NCBI RefSeq assembly: GCF_003438495.1
Contig: NZ_QSSH01000003.1
Span: forward strand, 3,993 to 67,992
Direction: 5' to 3'
DNA length: 64,000 bases
Source: Collinsella sp. TF05-9AC
GTDB lineage: Bacteria > Actinomycetota > Coriobacteriia > Coriobacteriales > Coriobacteriaceae
Every line of letters starts with the position of its first letter. Positions within the stretch are counted from its first letter, which is position 1. Of the stretch, positions 8,019 to 15,771 are shown one piece after another. The translations under genes were made by a program, and so were the position numbers. The notes beneath the pieces are model-generated. The model was not told the origin of the DNA. It was given only the letters and a program-made list of their open reading frames with translations, and ran no database searches.

Positions 8019-8795
8019 CTAATACGTCTCTATGGGTGGCTGCTTGAGCCGCTGCGACAGAGCTCTATTGTTGGGGCAGTACGTGTCGAGCAGGGCGTGA
8101 AACCGCTGATTGTGGCTTGGTTCGAGCAAGTGGACGAGCTCGTGGGCGACAACCATGTCGAGACACTCGATGGGATAAGCGGCAAGTTCGCGTGCGATGC
8201 GAATAGCTCCGGTCTTGGGCGTGCATGATCCCCAACGTGTTTTCATACTGCGCACGGAGACGCGGGAAACGGTGACGCCCATTGCGATTTCGTATGCGCG
8301 CACCATATCGCGTAGCGCTGCGGTGACCTCGGATGCATAGAGTTGGTCGATGCGTGTCTGGAGCTCGTCGGACGTTAGGCCGTCGAGGATTGCGCGCCGC
8401 TTGGCCTGTGGGCCTTCGTCCGATTCGTCGGTACCCATAAAACTTGCGAAGGTGGCCTGCTTGGGCCGCGGTGCGGGTGATGTAAAGTTGTGATCGAGCG
8501 CATCTTGTACCGTGATGGGTTTGCCCCAAAGCGCAATGATGGACGAGGGGCTGAGCGGCTCTCTCGCCGTCGCCTGACGTTGCTCGCGCTGGGCAAGTCG
8601 GCTGATAATCCAGGCGCTGTTGCGCTTCACAAACGCTTCGATACGCTCACGGCTGGCGCCGATCGGTGCGCTGGCGTGGACCTCACCGCTCGATGTGACG
8701 CGTAGGTTGAAGTTCTTGACGCGCTTTTTGGTAACGACGACGGGCAAGGACGTGCCATCCGGTCGGGGTAGGAAAAACGTAAATTGCTGCGTCAA
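8019..8795 (-). CDS. YgjP/SprT-like zinc metallopeptidase family protein
   Basis: A predicted cytoplasmic zinc hydrolase of the YgjP (DUF45, M48-like) group. The C-terminal HELVHLLEPSHNQRF contains the HExxH zinc motif with a downstream His, and RWGSC is the characteristic segment before it. TTG at 8795 is preferred because GAAGGA ends six bases before it. Starts at 8828 (ATG) or 8858 (TTG) are possible but overlap the strong hairpin at 8819-8852. With this start the protein has 258 residues. It lies downstream of the dipeptidase on the same strand and converges on folB with only six bases between. Substrates of this family are unknown. Confidence 0.85.
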   Translation of the reverse strand: MTQQFTFFLPRPDGTSLPVVVTKKRVKNFNLRVTSSGEVHASAPIGASRERIEAFVKRNSAWIISRLAQREQRQATAREPLSPSSIIALWGKPITVQDALDHNFTSPAPRPKQATFASFMGTDESDEGPQAKRRAILDGLTSDELQTRIDQLYASEVTAALRDMVRAYEIAMGVTVSRVSVRSMKTRWGSCTPKTGAIRIARELAAYPIECLDMVVAHELVHLLEPSHNQRFHALLDTYCPNNRALSQRLKQPPIETY

Positions 8796-8818
8796 AAGCG
8801 GTCCTTCAGATTGGGGAC

Positions 8819-8852
8819 GGGCCGGCATGTCGACCGTTCGGCATGCCGGCCC
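8819..8852 (-). other. Strong hairpin between dipeptidase and metallopeptidase genes
   Basis: GGGCCGGCATG and CATGCCGGCCC form 11 perfect pairs around a 12-base loop. No T tract follows on either strand, so it may pause transcription or protect the upstream mRNA rather than terminate fully. Confidence 0.6.
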
Positions 8853-8869
8853 GCTCAAGGGATGTGAAA

Positions 8870-9883
8870 TTAATAACGCTCAAAGAAGGCAAGCGCGTTG
8901 TCGCTGCAGAGCTTTTGCATCACGGTCTTGCCAAAGTGCTTGGAGAGCATGTTCTGGAACTCGGGCATCTTGCTGGCATCGGAGAGGAAAGCAGGCACCG
9001 TGGCGCCGTCCCAGTCGCCGCCGAGCGCGATGACGTCCTCGCCGCCCAGGTCGAGCCAGTGCTCGATATGTGCCGCCAGCTGGTCGAAGGTGACGTCTGC
9101 GGCGGTCTTGTCGGTTGCGTCGTTGGAAAGGAACTCGCTGCAGTAGTTGAGGCCGACGATACCGCCCATGTCGCGAATGGTGCGGAACTGGTCGTCGGTG
9201 AGGTTGCGCTTGACGCCGCAAACCGCGCGGGAGTTGGAGTGGCTGGCAACGAAGGGGCGCGTGGCGTGGGCGACAACCTCGTCAAAGCACTCATCGTTGA
9301 GGTGGGAAACGTCGAGCACCATGCCGGCGTGCTCCATCTGCGTAAGCGCCTCGATACCGGCGGCGGTGAGGCCGGCGTGGGTGTCGTGGCCGCTCGCGAG
9401 CGGTCCCTGCGCGTTCCAGCTGAGTGACGACATAAGCACGCCCAGGCTCTTGAGCACCTCGATCAGCGCGGGGTCCTCGGCAAAGAACGTGGCGTTTTCG
9501 ATGGTGTGGATGCAAGCGACCTTGCCGTCTTTGAGCGCAGGGCGAATGTCTGCGGCGCTGCGTACGTTGACCATGCGGTCGTGGTTGAGCATTGCCTGGC
9601 CGCTCATATGCGCCATGATTTGCGCCTGGAAGCGCGCGGCGTGGGCGGTGGGAATCTCGTCGGGGACAAACGTGGCGAAGCACTGTGCCCACGGCGTGTT
9701 GCCGATCTTTGCGAGCGAGATGGCGCAGGCGTTGCCCTCGATGAGGTCGAAATCTTGCGGATGCGTTTCGTCGCCGGGGAAATAACCGTCGGTGCCGGCG
9801 GTAAAGCGCAGGTCGAGATCGAGCGTGGCCCAGCCGATGCGGTCGGCGGTGTCGCAGTGTAAGTCAAATACGGGATATGCCAT
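8870..9883 (-). CDS. Membrane-dipeptidase-family (M19) zinc dipeptidase
   Basis: Expected to hydrolyse dipeptides. The 337-residue protein begins MAYPVFDLHCDTADRIGW, where His and Asp of HCD bind zinc. It continues with IHTIENA (metal-bridging Glu region), LDVSHLND and ASHSNSRAVC (the later His ligands), then GGDWDG near the end. All are hallmarks of the renal dipeptidase family. ATG 9883 is chosen because GGAGG lies four bases upstream. No signal peptide is visible, so it probably acts in the cytoplasm on imported peptides. Confidence 0.92.
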   Translation of the reverse strand: MAYPVFDLHCDTADRIGWATLDLDLRFTAGTDGYFPGDETHPQDFDLIEGNACAISLAKIGNTPWAQCFATFVPDEIPTAHAARFQAQIMAHMSGQAMLNHDRMVNVRSAADIRPALKDGKVACIHTIENATFFAEDPALIEVLKSLGVLMSSLSWNAQGPLASGHDTHAGLTAAGIEALTQMEHAGMVLDVSHLNDECFDEVVAHATRPFVASHSNSRAVCGVKRNLTDDQFRTIRDMGGIVGLNYCSEFLSNDATDKTAADVTFDQLAAHIEHWLDLGGEDVIALGGDWDGATVPAFLSDASKMPEFQNMLSKHFGKTVMQKLCSDNALAFFERY

Positions 9884-10003
9884 GGATCCTCCGGTTGCAG
9901 CGTTTCTTTGCAAACTGTCTTTGAATTGTATGACTAGGGTATAGTTAGCGCCATATGTTCACGGCGGCCCGCGTTGTGCGCCGCCCTTATCACGGAGGTT
10001 ACC

Positions 10004-10432
10004 ATGTCCAACCAGGGCAAGAAGGTCAAGACTCATTATCGCGGCACGCTCGACGACGGCACGCAGTTCGATAGCTCCTACGATCGCGGCGAGCCGCTGG
10101 AGTTCACCTGCGGCGCCGGCCAGATGATCAAGGGCTTCGACGCCGCTGTTGTCGACATGCAGGTGGGCGAGAAGAAGACCGTGCACATTCCTGCTGCCGA
10201 TGCCTACGGCGAGCACAATCCCGAGATGGTTATTACCTTCCCGGCCGAGCAGGTTCCCAACATCGAGCAGATCGAGAAGGGCATGAAGCTCTTCCTGTCC
10301 ACGCCCAGCGGCATGCCCGTCCCCGCCGTGGTCATCGACGTGACGCCCGAGGCCGTGACGCTCGATGCCAACCACGAGCTTGCCGGCAAGGACCTCAACT
10401 TTGATATCGAGCTCGTCGAGGTCGAGGGTTAG
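10004..10432 (+). CDS. FKBP-type peptidyl-prolyl isomerase, SlyD-like
   Basis: A 142-residue cytoplasmic FKBP with the SlyD arrangement: FKBP half (THYRGTLDDGTQFDSS), a central insert-in-flap region (PAADAYGEHNPEMVITF) and the closing FKBP strand. SlyD proteins fold-catalyse and chaperone, and in some bacteria deliver nickel. This copy lacks the long His/Cys-rich C-terminal tail, as many actinobacterial forms do. GGAGG lies five bases before ATG 10004. A UreE-like protein starts four bases after its stop, which makes a metal-handling link plausible. Confidence 0.92.
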   Translation: MSNQGKKVKTHYRGTLDDGTQFDSSYDRGEPLEFTCGAGQMIKGFDAAVVDMQVGEKKTVHIPAADAYGEHNPEMVITFPAEQVPNIEQIEKGMKLFLSTPSGMPVPAVVIDVTPEAVTLDANHELAGKDLNFDIELVEVEG

Positions 10433-10435
10433 AGT

Positions 10436-11014
10436 ATGCCTGAACGCTTGGTTTCGACGACATGCTTGGGAAATCTCAACGACCCGTCCTATGAACTCCT
10501 GCTTCGCCGGGAGCTGGGCGGTGTCTTTGAAGTTGACGAGCTACTGCTCGATTGGGACCAGGCTGATGTATGCGCGTTTGTTGGCGTGACGGAGCTGGGG
10601 CGCACGATCGATGTTCGGCTGGATACTGCCGACGGCGGTCGTCTTGCCGATGGCGACGTGCTCGCCATTGACCGTTCGGGCGTGGTGCCTGTGGCGGTTA
10701 TTGTGCGCCTGCGCAGCGCCGAGGTTTATTTGGTCGAAGTCGACCGCATGGATCCGATTGCACTCGCGCATGCGTGCTGGGAGATCGGCAACATGCATGC
10801 GCCGCTCTTCCGGGGCGACTCGGACGAGCATACCGTGCGCATGTATACGCCGGTGCAGCCTGTTTTGGGCCGCATGCTCCGGGGTGTCGAGGGTGTTCGG
10901 CTCTCGGTGGTCACGCGCGAGCTCGATGCCAGCCGACGCTTTGCGTCGAGTGCGGCGGAGGTCGTCGTGAGCATGGCTCCCGACTTTACCATCGTAAAAA
11001 AGACGCGCGGCTAA
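10436..11014 (+). CDS. UreE-like putative nickel metallochaperone
   Basis: A 192-residue protein whose middle matches the UreE layout: a beta-rich N-terminal region (GRTIDVRLDTADGGRLADGDVL), then VYLVEVD, then the ferredoxin-like part with HACWEIGNMHAPLF, where UreE has its LGNRH segment. QPVLGRMLRGVEG corresponds to the late helix. No urease gene lies in the window and there is no His-rich tail. Its start is only four bases after the SlyD-like gene stop, implying translational coupling. The fold call is by motif pattern; nickel binding and client enzyme are unknown. Confidence 0.65.
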   Translation: MPERLVSTTCLGNLNDPSYELLLRRELGGVFEVDELLLDWDQADVCAFVGVTELGRTIDVRLDTADGGRLADGDVLAIDRSGVVPVAVIVRLRSAEVYLVEVDRMDPIALAHACWEIGNMHAPLFRGDSDEHTVRMYTPVQPVLGRMLRGVEGVRLSVVTRELDASRRFASSAAEVVVSMAPDFTIVKKTRG

Positions 11015-11098
11015 GCGCACGTATGCGCAAGACGGGCTTTGAGGGGCGACCAATCAAAGTCCGTCTTGCTGTTGATGAGGTGCTTTGGGGGAAAGCAT

Positions 11099-11896
11099 AT
11101 GGGTCTTGAGGGAATCAAGCTGATTGCATGCGATTTGGACGGCACTTTGCTGCATCCGGGGGAGCGCGAGCCGCGTTCCGAGGCCTTTGAGCTTATCGAT
11201 GAGCTGCATCGTCGCGGTATCGTGTTTATGCCGGCGAGCGGCCGTCAATATGCGAGCTTGCGCCACCTGTTTGCCCCGGTGGCCGATGAGCTCGCATATG
11301 TATGCGAAAACGGAGCCCTGGTGATGAGCGAGGGACGTGCCGTTGTCAAGCGTTCCATGGAGCGCAGCCTTGCTATGGATATCGCGAATGCCGTGGTTGC
11401 GTATCCCCATGCCGACGTGACCCTTTCGTGTGAGGGGCACCTCTACACCATGAGCGGCAACGATGCGTTCGTCGACCATTTGCGCTATGAGGTCCACTGC
11501 GATGTGGCGGTGGTCGACCGTCCCGAGGACATCGACGAGGACGTCATTAAGATTGCCTTCCAGACGCCCGAGGTGGATCAGCCGGCGGCCCTGGAGTATT
11601 TCGAGCGCCTTTTTAGCGACCGTGTCGACGTGATGACGTCGGGAACCGAATGGACGGACTTTATCGGTTTCGGTTCGGGCAAGGGCTCCGCGCTTGCCGA
11701 TTACGGTCGTGCCCTGGGGATTTCGCCCGATGAGATGATGGCGTTTGGCGACAATGAGAACGATCGCGACATGCTTAACGTCGTGGGCCATCCCTATCTG
11801 ATGGAGAGCTGCAATCCCTCTATGCGTGGCATCAACGACCGCGTCCGCTACGTGCGCACGGTCGAAGAAGAGCTGCGTCGTCTACTTGCTGAGTAG
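11099..11896 (+). CDS. HAD-superfamily phosphatase, Cof type
   Basis: A 265-residue cytoplasmic phosphatase of the HAD-IIB (Cof) group, which usually acts on sugar phosphates or phosphorylated cofactors. Motif I is ACDLDGTLL near the N-terminus, motif II PASGR, motif III a later Lys, and motif IV FGDNENDRDML. ATG 11099 follows GGGGGAAAGC. It stands alone and converges on fur, with a long hairpin between them. The substrate cannot be inferred. Confidence 0.88.
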   Translation: MGLEGIKLIACDLDGTLLHPGEREPRSEAFELIDELHRRGIVFMPASGRQYASLRHLFAPVADELAYVCENGALVMSEGRAVVKRSMERSLAMDIANAVVAYPHADVTLSCEGHLYTMSGNDAFVDHLRYEVHCDVAVVDRPEDIDEDVIKIAFQTPEVDQPAALEYFERLFSDRVDVMTSGTEWTDFIGFGSGKGSALADYGRALGISPDEMMAFGDNENDRDMLNVVGHPYLMESCNPSMRGINDRVRYVRTVEEELRRLLAE

Positions 11897-11899
11897 ACA

Positions 11900-11970
11900 T
11901 TTGGGACATGTCTAGAAATCTACTTTTTGCTGCAGAGTGCGGAAAGGTGGATTTTAAGGCATGTCCCAAA
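11900..11970. terminator. Long hairpin between convergent HAD and fur genes
   Basis: TTTGGGACATG (11900-11910) pairs perfectly with CATGTCCCAAA (11960-11970). Inner A/T-rich segments (AAATCTACTTTT and AAAGGTGGATTT) also pair with G-U wobbles. It probably ends transcription from both sides, though neither strand has a classic long T run directly after the stem. Confidence 0.55.
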
Positions 11971-11973
11971 CAT

Positions 11974-12354
11974 CTATCGGCAGTCGGGGCAGAGACCCTC
12001 GAAGATGGTGTAGTGCGACGTGACGTGCCAGCCGATTTGCTCGGACGCTTTGGCGTCGAGCTGGGCATCGAAGGGGAGCGGTACGTCGATGACGCGGCTG
12101 CACGAGGTGCAGATGATATGCGCGTGCGGCTCGATGGTGCGATCGAAGCGACTGCCGCCCGGTGTCTTGATGGAGAGGATCTCGCCGGCGTCGGCCAAGA
12201 GATTGAGATTGCGGTAGACCGTACCGCGGCTGATTTTGTCATCCTGCGCGCGCACGACGTTGTAGATTTCGTCGGCGGTGGGATGGTTATAGCTTTGGCG
12301 CACGGCGTCAAGAACCAGCTTTCGCTGCTTGGTATTCCTTCTTTGCACCGCCAT
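11974..12354 (-). CDS. Fur-family metal/peroxide-responsive regulator
   Basis: A 126-residue DNA-binding repressor of the Fur superfamily. The winged-helix part contains HPTADEIYNVVR and SRGTVYRNLNLL, the recognition helix region. The dimerisation part has HAHIICTSC and a C-terminal CPDC, giving the two CxxC pairs of the structural zinc site. Whether it senses iron (Fur), peroxide (PerR) or zinc (Zur) cannot be decided from these residues. An A/T-rich segment lies upstream near 12390-12425 and could hold an autoregulatory site. Confidence 0.9.
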   Translation of the reverse strand: MAVQRRNTKQRKLVLDAVRQSYNHPTADEIYNVVRAQDDKISRGTVYRNLNLLADAGEILSIKTPGGSRFDRTIEPHAHIICTSCSRVIDVPLPFDAQLDAKASEQIGWHVTSHYTIFEGLCPDCR

Positions 12355-12415
12355 GCGCCTCGCCTCTTTTCTATCAACGGTCGTAGGTAAATGATACCGT
12401 ATTTAGCACACAATA

Positions 12416-12826
12416 CTAATAATGAGGACTGAAACCGTCTTCATTGGCAAGTGGGGCTCGGGCCTGGGCGTCTACGAGGCGAAAACGCGTTCCCATGCGC
12501 TCGTAGGAGGCATGAAGCGTCTCGAGATGAGATAGGATGTTTGCCGGCGCGCCCTGTATTTCCATCTCGACTGAGCCGTCTTCCATGTTACGCACCCAGC
12601 CGGTGAGGGAGCGCGCCTGTGCGAGGTTGGTGTTGGTGAAGCGGAAACCGACGCCCTGGACCTGCCCCTCCCACCGCAGGAAATAGCGCTGCGGGGCGTC
12701 TTGAGTGGCCTCGTCGCTTGCGAGCACGGTGAGCCTACGGCGCAGCTCAAGCTCGACGCCAGAGGGCTTTTGGGGTTCGCGGCTGCCGCCGGTGACGCCC
12801 GAGAAAAGCTTGTCGAAAAAACCCAT
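12416..12826 (-). CDS. Acylphosphatase-domain protein
   Basis: A 136-residue protein in which residues about 45-125 form an acylphosphatase domain. GQVQGVGFR is the phosphate-binding loop with the catalytic Arg, and GWVRNMEDGSVEMEIQG holds the catalytic Asn. Acylphosphatases hydrolyse carboxyl-phosphate bonds such as in acetyl phosphate. The first 40 residues are a charged extension not found in minimal enzymes (about 90 residues). Its ATG lies two bases after the stop of the upstream oxidoreductase gene, so the two are translationally coupled. Confidence 0.88.
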   Translation of the reverse strand: MGFFDKLFSGVTGGSREPQKPSGVELELRRRLTVLASDEATQDAPQRYFLRWEGQVQGVGFRFTNTNLAQARSLTGWVRNMEDGSVEMEIQGAPANILSHLETLHASYERMGTRFRLVDAQARAPLANEDGFSPHY

Positions 12827-12828
12827 CG

Positions 12829-13935
12829 CTATGCCTGCTTGTTAGAGTCAGCGGGGAAGGCGATACCCGCCTGCTGGCGCACGGCATCCATGATGCGCAG
12901 CGAGACGAGCGTGACATCGCGGTAGTGGCCAAGCTCGTGGCGTCCCGCCGGGGTCTCCCAAATCTCTTCCTTAACGTTATCGATGCCATCGATGGCGGTG
13001 ATAAAGTCTGTGAGTTCGTATTCCATAGTGTTGCTCGATTTGGGCAGGTCGAGCACGCGGCCGTTCTCGCCCTGTTCGCGCGGTGCCTCGGTCGCTGAGC
13101 CGCGTACGACATCGCCGCGATAGTCGATGCGGACGTTGCGGGGCGTGGACAGATGGTCGATCTGGATAGTGCCACGCTCGCCTTCGATCTGCGAGGGCAG
13201 CAGGTCATTCGTAATTTTGGAGTGCGCGAGCTCGACGGAGATGCGACCTCCGCCATAGCTGGCGAGGATGGAACCGCAGCCGTCGATGGGGCCGTGCGTG
13301 AGCTGTCGCGTGGTGGGATCGAGCAGGGTAGTCATGCTCGTAAGACCGGAGGGCATGCCGAAAATCTCGACCATGGGCTCGACGGTGTAGACGCCAATAT
13401 CCATGAGGGAACCCGATGCCATATTGCAGTCGAAGATATTGGTGGCGCGTCCCGCGAGAATCTCGTTGTAGCGCGAGGAATACTTGCCAAAGCGCAATGA
13501 GGCGCGGCGGATGGGGGCGATTTCACCCAAGGCGTCCTCGATGGCGTGGAAGGCGGGATCGTGGAGGGGACGCATGGCCTCGAGGGCCACGACACCTGCT
13601 GCCTCGGCAGCGCGGAAGACCTCAAGCGCTTGCGCCTCGGTGGCGCAGAAGGGCTTTTCGACGATAACGTGCTTACCGCCGGCGATGCAGGCGAGCGCCT
13701 GTTCGTGATGGAGTGCATTGGGGCTGCCGATGTAGACGGCGTCGACGTCGTTGGCGGAAGCGAGCTCGTCGAGTGCGGTGAAGTTGCGTTCGCCACCGTG
13801 CTCGGCAGTAAAGGCGGCGCCGCGATCTGCATCGCGCGAGAGCGTGCCCACAAACGCAGCTTGGTCGTTGGCGTTGACGACCTGGATAAAGTCGTCGGTA
13901 ATCATGGATGTGCCGATGGTCGCTATACGCAGCAT
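12829..13935 (-). CDS. Gfo/Idh/MocA-family NAD(P)-dependent oxidoreductase
   Basis: A 368-residue dehydrogenase likely acting on a sugar, cyclitol or related polyol. The N-terminal Rossmann fold has IATIGTSMI, a variant of the GxGxxG loop, then YIGSPNALHHEQALACIAGGKHVIVEKPF with the conserved EKP lysine. A GVY segment follows in the substrate domain. ATG 13935 follows GAGGGGG. The next gene (acylphosphatase) begins two bases after its stop. Substrate is unknown. Confidence 0.88.
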   Translation of the reverse strand: MLRIATIGTSMITDDFIQVVNANDQAAFVGTLSRDADRGAAFTAEHGGERNFTALDELASANDVDAVYIGSPNALHHEQALACIAGGKHVIVEKPFCATEAQALEVFRAAEAAGVVALEAMRPLHDPAFHAIEDALGEIAPIRRASLRFGKYSSRYNEILAGRATNIFDCNMASGSLMDIGVYTVEPMVEIFGMPSGLTSMTTLLDPTTRQLTHGPIDGCGSILASYGGGRISVELAHSKITNDLLPSQIEGERGTIQIDHLSTPRNVRIDYRGDVVRGSATEAPREQGENGRVLDLPKSSNTMEYELTDFITAIDGIDNVKEEIWETPAGRHELGHYRDVTLVSLRIMDAVRQQAGIAFPADSNKQA

Positions 13936-14010
13936 GTATCCCCCTCGTGCCGTTCGGTTTACAGGATGAGTGTAGCGCGAAGGGGCAGGAAATAGCGTGC
14001 GAAAACGCCG

Positions 14011-14496
14011 TTACAGGTCGCTCTCGTTAAAGCCGGTGTCGATATCGAGATTGGCTCCGTCGGCCGCCGTGGTGGCGAGCTCGTCGCAGCGCTCATTGAG
14101 CTCGTGGCCGGCATGCCCCTTAACCCAAATGAACTCCACCTTATGCTTACTCTTTGCGGCAAGCAGGCGCTCCCATAGGTCGCGGTTCTTGACGGGCTGC
14201 TTGTTGGCGGTTTTCCATCCGCGCTTTTTCCAGCCGTCGATCCAGTGCTTGTTGAAGGCGTTGACGACGTACTGCGAATCGGAATGGACCTCGACGTCGC
14301 AGGGGCGGTTGAGCGCCTCGAGCGCCACGATGACCGCCATGAGCTCCATGCGGTTGTTGGTGGTCTTGGCGTAGCCGCGCGAAAGTTCGGAGGTGAAGGT
14401 CTTGCCGGCGGGGTTGGTGTATTTGAGCACGGCGCCGTAGCCGCCGCGTCCCGGATTTGATCGGGCCGAGCCGTCGGTATAGATGATGACCTTCAC
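14011..14496 (-). CDS. rnhA: Ribonuclease HI
   Basis: Degrades the RNA strand of RNA-DNA hybrids, for example R-loops and lagging-strand primers. The 161-residue protein has the family length and all catalytic acids in context: [11 protein letters not shown] (first Asp), NNRMELMAV (Glu), [11 protein letters not shown] (Asp), and [16 protein letters not shown] (His loop and last Asp). It starts with GTG, preceded by AAAGGAAG. It is monocistronic. Confidence 0.95.
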   Translation of the reverse strand: MKVIIYTDGSARSNPGRGGYGAVLKYTNPAGKTFTSELSRGYAKTTNNRMELMAVIVALEALNRPCDVEVHSDSQYVVNAFNKHWIDGWKKRGWKTANKQPVKNRDLWERLLAAKSKHKVEFIWVKGHAGHELNERCDELATTAADGANLDIDTGFNESDL

Positions 14497-14595
14497 GGGC
14501 TTCCTTTCGTTGAGAGCGTTTCATGTGAGTGACCATTGTAGCGCCATGTTCGCCGGGGACTTGCAATCTACGATTTCTACCCCGTCTTCCGACAG

Positions 14596-15498
14596 TTAGT
14601 TGGCATGGATGATGTGGTTGAGTTCGTCGAGGTATTGCTGCAAGAGGGGAGAGGGCTTGCGCTCGTCGTGCATGATATAGCCTACGTGCATCGTTGGGGC
14701 GTCTGCTAACGGGATCGATGCCATACCCCATTGCATTTCATTGGAGAGGACACCGGTCGACAGGGTGTAACCGTTCGACGTGATAAGTAAGTTGGTAAGT
14801 GTTCCGCGGTCCGAGATTCGTATATTGCGGTCGCAAGGGATATAGCTAAAAGGTTCCTCGGCGTAATAGAAGGAGTTTGAGGTTCCCTGCTCAAAGCAGT
14901 AGCGCGTATAGGGCGCGAGGTCGGCAAGGGACAGCTGAGGGCGGCGTGCGAGCGGGTGACGCTCGCTAACGAACACGTGGACTTTCGCATCAAAGAGGGG
15001 ATGAAAGCTCGCTCGGGCATCGGTAAAGGCCTTCTGCAAGACACGGGTATTAAAGTCGTCCAGATAGAGGATGCCGATGTCGCTGCGAAACGCGCGCACG
15101 TCGTCGATGATCTGCGCTGTGGTGGTCTCGCGCATGATGAACTCGAACTTGCTGTCGCGGCAGCGCTCGACCACGTTGACAAAGGCCTCGACCGAAAAGG
15201 CGTAGTGTTGGGCCGAGATGGCAAGGCGGGCTTGCGGGGTGCCGCCGTCCTCGTAGCGCGCCTCGAGCATATCGGCCTGCTCTACGACCTGGCGTGCATA
15301 ACCCAAAAGCTCGGTGCCGTCGTTGGTGAGTGCAACACCGCGGCTAGAGCGCGTAAAGATTTCGATATGAAGTTCCTGTTCCAGGCTTTTGACGGCGTTT
15401 GAGATGTTGGACTGAACGGTATAGAGGCGCTGAGCTGCGGCGTTGATTGAGCCGGACTCTGCCACGGCGATCAAAAAGCGAAGCTGCTGGAGGGTCAT
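14596..15498 (-). CDS. LysR-family transcriptional regulator
   Basis: A 300-residue LysR-type regulator. The N-terminal winged helix-turn-helix reads MTLQQLRFLIAVAESGSINAAAQRL then QSNISNAVKSLEQEL, and a periplasmic-binding-like effector domain follows. It is divergent from metY with 273 bases between. Such placement often means it controls the divergent gene, so it may sense a sulfur metabolite. A palindrome near 15515-15524 just upstream of its start is a candidate binding site. Effector and target are inferred only from position. Confidence 0.88.
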   Translation of the reverse strand: MTLQQLRFLIAVAESGSINAAAQRLYTVQSNISNAVKSLEQELHIEIFTRSSRGVALTNDGTELLGYARQVVEQADMLEARYEDGGTPQARLAISAQHYAFSVEAFVNVVERCRDSKFEFIMRETTTAQIIDDVRAFRSDIGILYLDDFNTRVLQKAFTDARASFHPLFDAKVHVFVSERHPLARRPQLSLADLAPYTRYCFEQGTSNSFYYAEEPFSYIPCDRNIRISDRGTLTNLLITSNGYTLSTGVLSNEMQWGMASIPLADAPTMHVGYIMHDERKPSPLLQQYLDELNHIIHAN

Positions 15499-15514
15499 CG
15501 GCGCCCGTCCTTTC

Positions 15515-15524
15515 GATAGCTATC
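15515..15524. promoter_or_regulatory. Candidate LysR operator
   Basis: The perfect palindrome GATAGCTATC lies 17 bases upstream of the lysR start and 36 bases before the metY -35. LysR proteins favour T-N11-A dyads of this kind, but the assignment is by position. Confidence 0.4.
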
Positions 15525-15559
15525 TATAAAACCGATAACAGGTTAGCGCTTTTAAGTGA

Positions 15560-15588
15560 TTGACCGAGCGAAGCAATGCCCGTACTAT
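15560..15588 (+). promoter_or_regulatory. Probable metY promoter
   Basis: TTGACC (15560-15565) and TACTAT (15583-15588) are separated by 17 bases. Transcription from about 15595 gives a leader of roughly 177 bases before metY. Confidence 0.65.
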
Positions 15589-15643
15589 TCAAAACACACA
15601 AAGGAGGTAGGTAATTAAGTCGACCACGGAACCGGGATGCGAA

Positions 15644-15717
15644 AGGAGGCCCGCATATGAACTGCTTGCCAAGACGAATGCCGGGCTCCTGTTTGCGCCC
15701 GTTGGCGTGATCAGGAG
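15644..15717 (+). promoter_or_regulatory. Possible attenuator in the metY leader
   Basis: The segment CTCCTG (15686-15691), inside the leader-peptide frame, can pair either with AGGAG of the leader RBS (15644-15648) or with CAGGAG at 15712-15717. Two mutually exclusive structures around a short translated frame are the usual attenuator layout. No classical terminator T tract is present, so control could act on translation. Confidence 0.4.
15657..15710 (+). CDS. Putative 17-residue leader peptide upstream of metY
   Basis: A short frame encodes MNCLPRRMPGSCLRPLA. A full AAGGAGG (15643-15649) lies seven bases before its ATG, a better RBS than most genes here. It sits in the predicted 5' leader of metY and contains two Cys codons plus several rare-looking Arg codons (AGA, CGA). 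Cysteine-containing leader peptides are known to control sulfur-assimilation genes in other actinobacteria. Ribosome stalling on Cys codons at low cysteine could change the downstream pairing. Translation and role are inferred; the frame is too short for homology to prove it. Confidence 0.5.
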   Translation: MNCLPRRMPGSCLRPLA

Positions 15718-15771
15718 ACAGCGACTTATTTCTCTTACTCTTATTACTTTTGTTCGATCAAGGAGATCATC

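Noticed and set aside
8843-9427. Plus-strand open frames overlapping the dipeptidase gene
   Set aside because: They are complements of the M19 dipeptidase, which has all its metal motifs on the minus strand.
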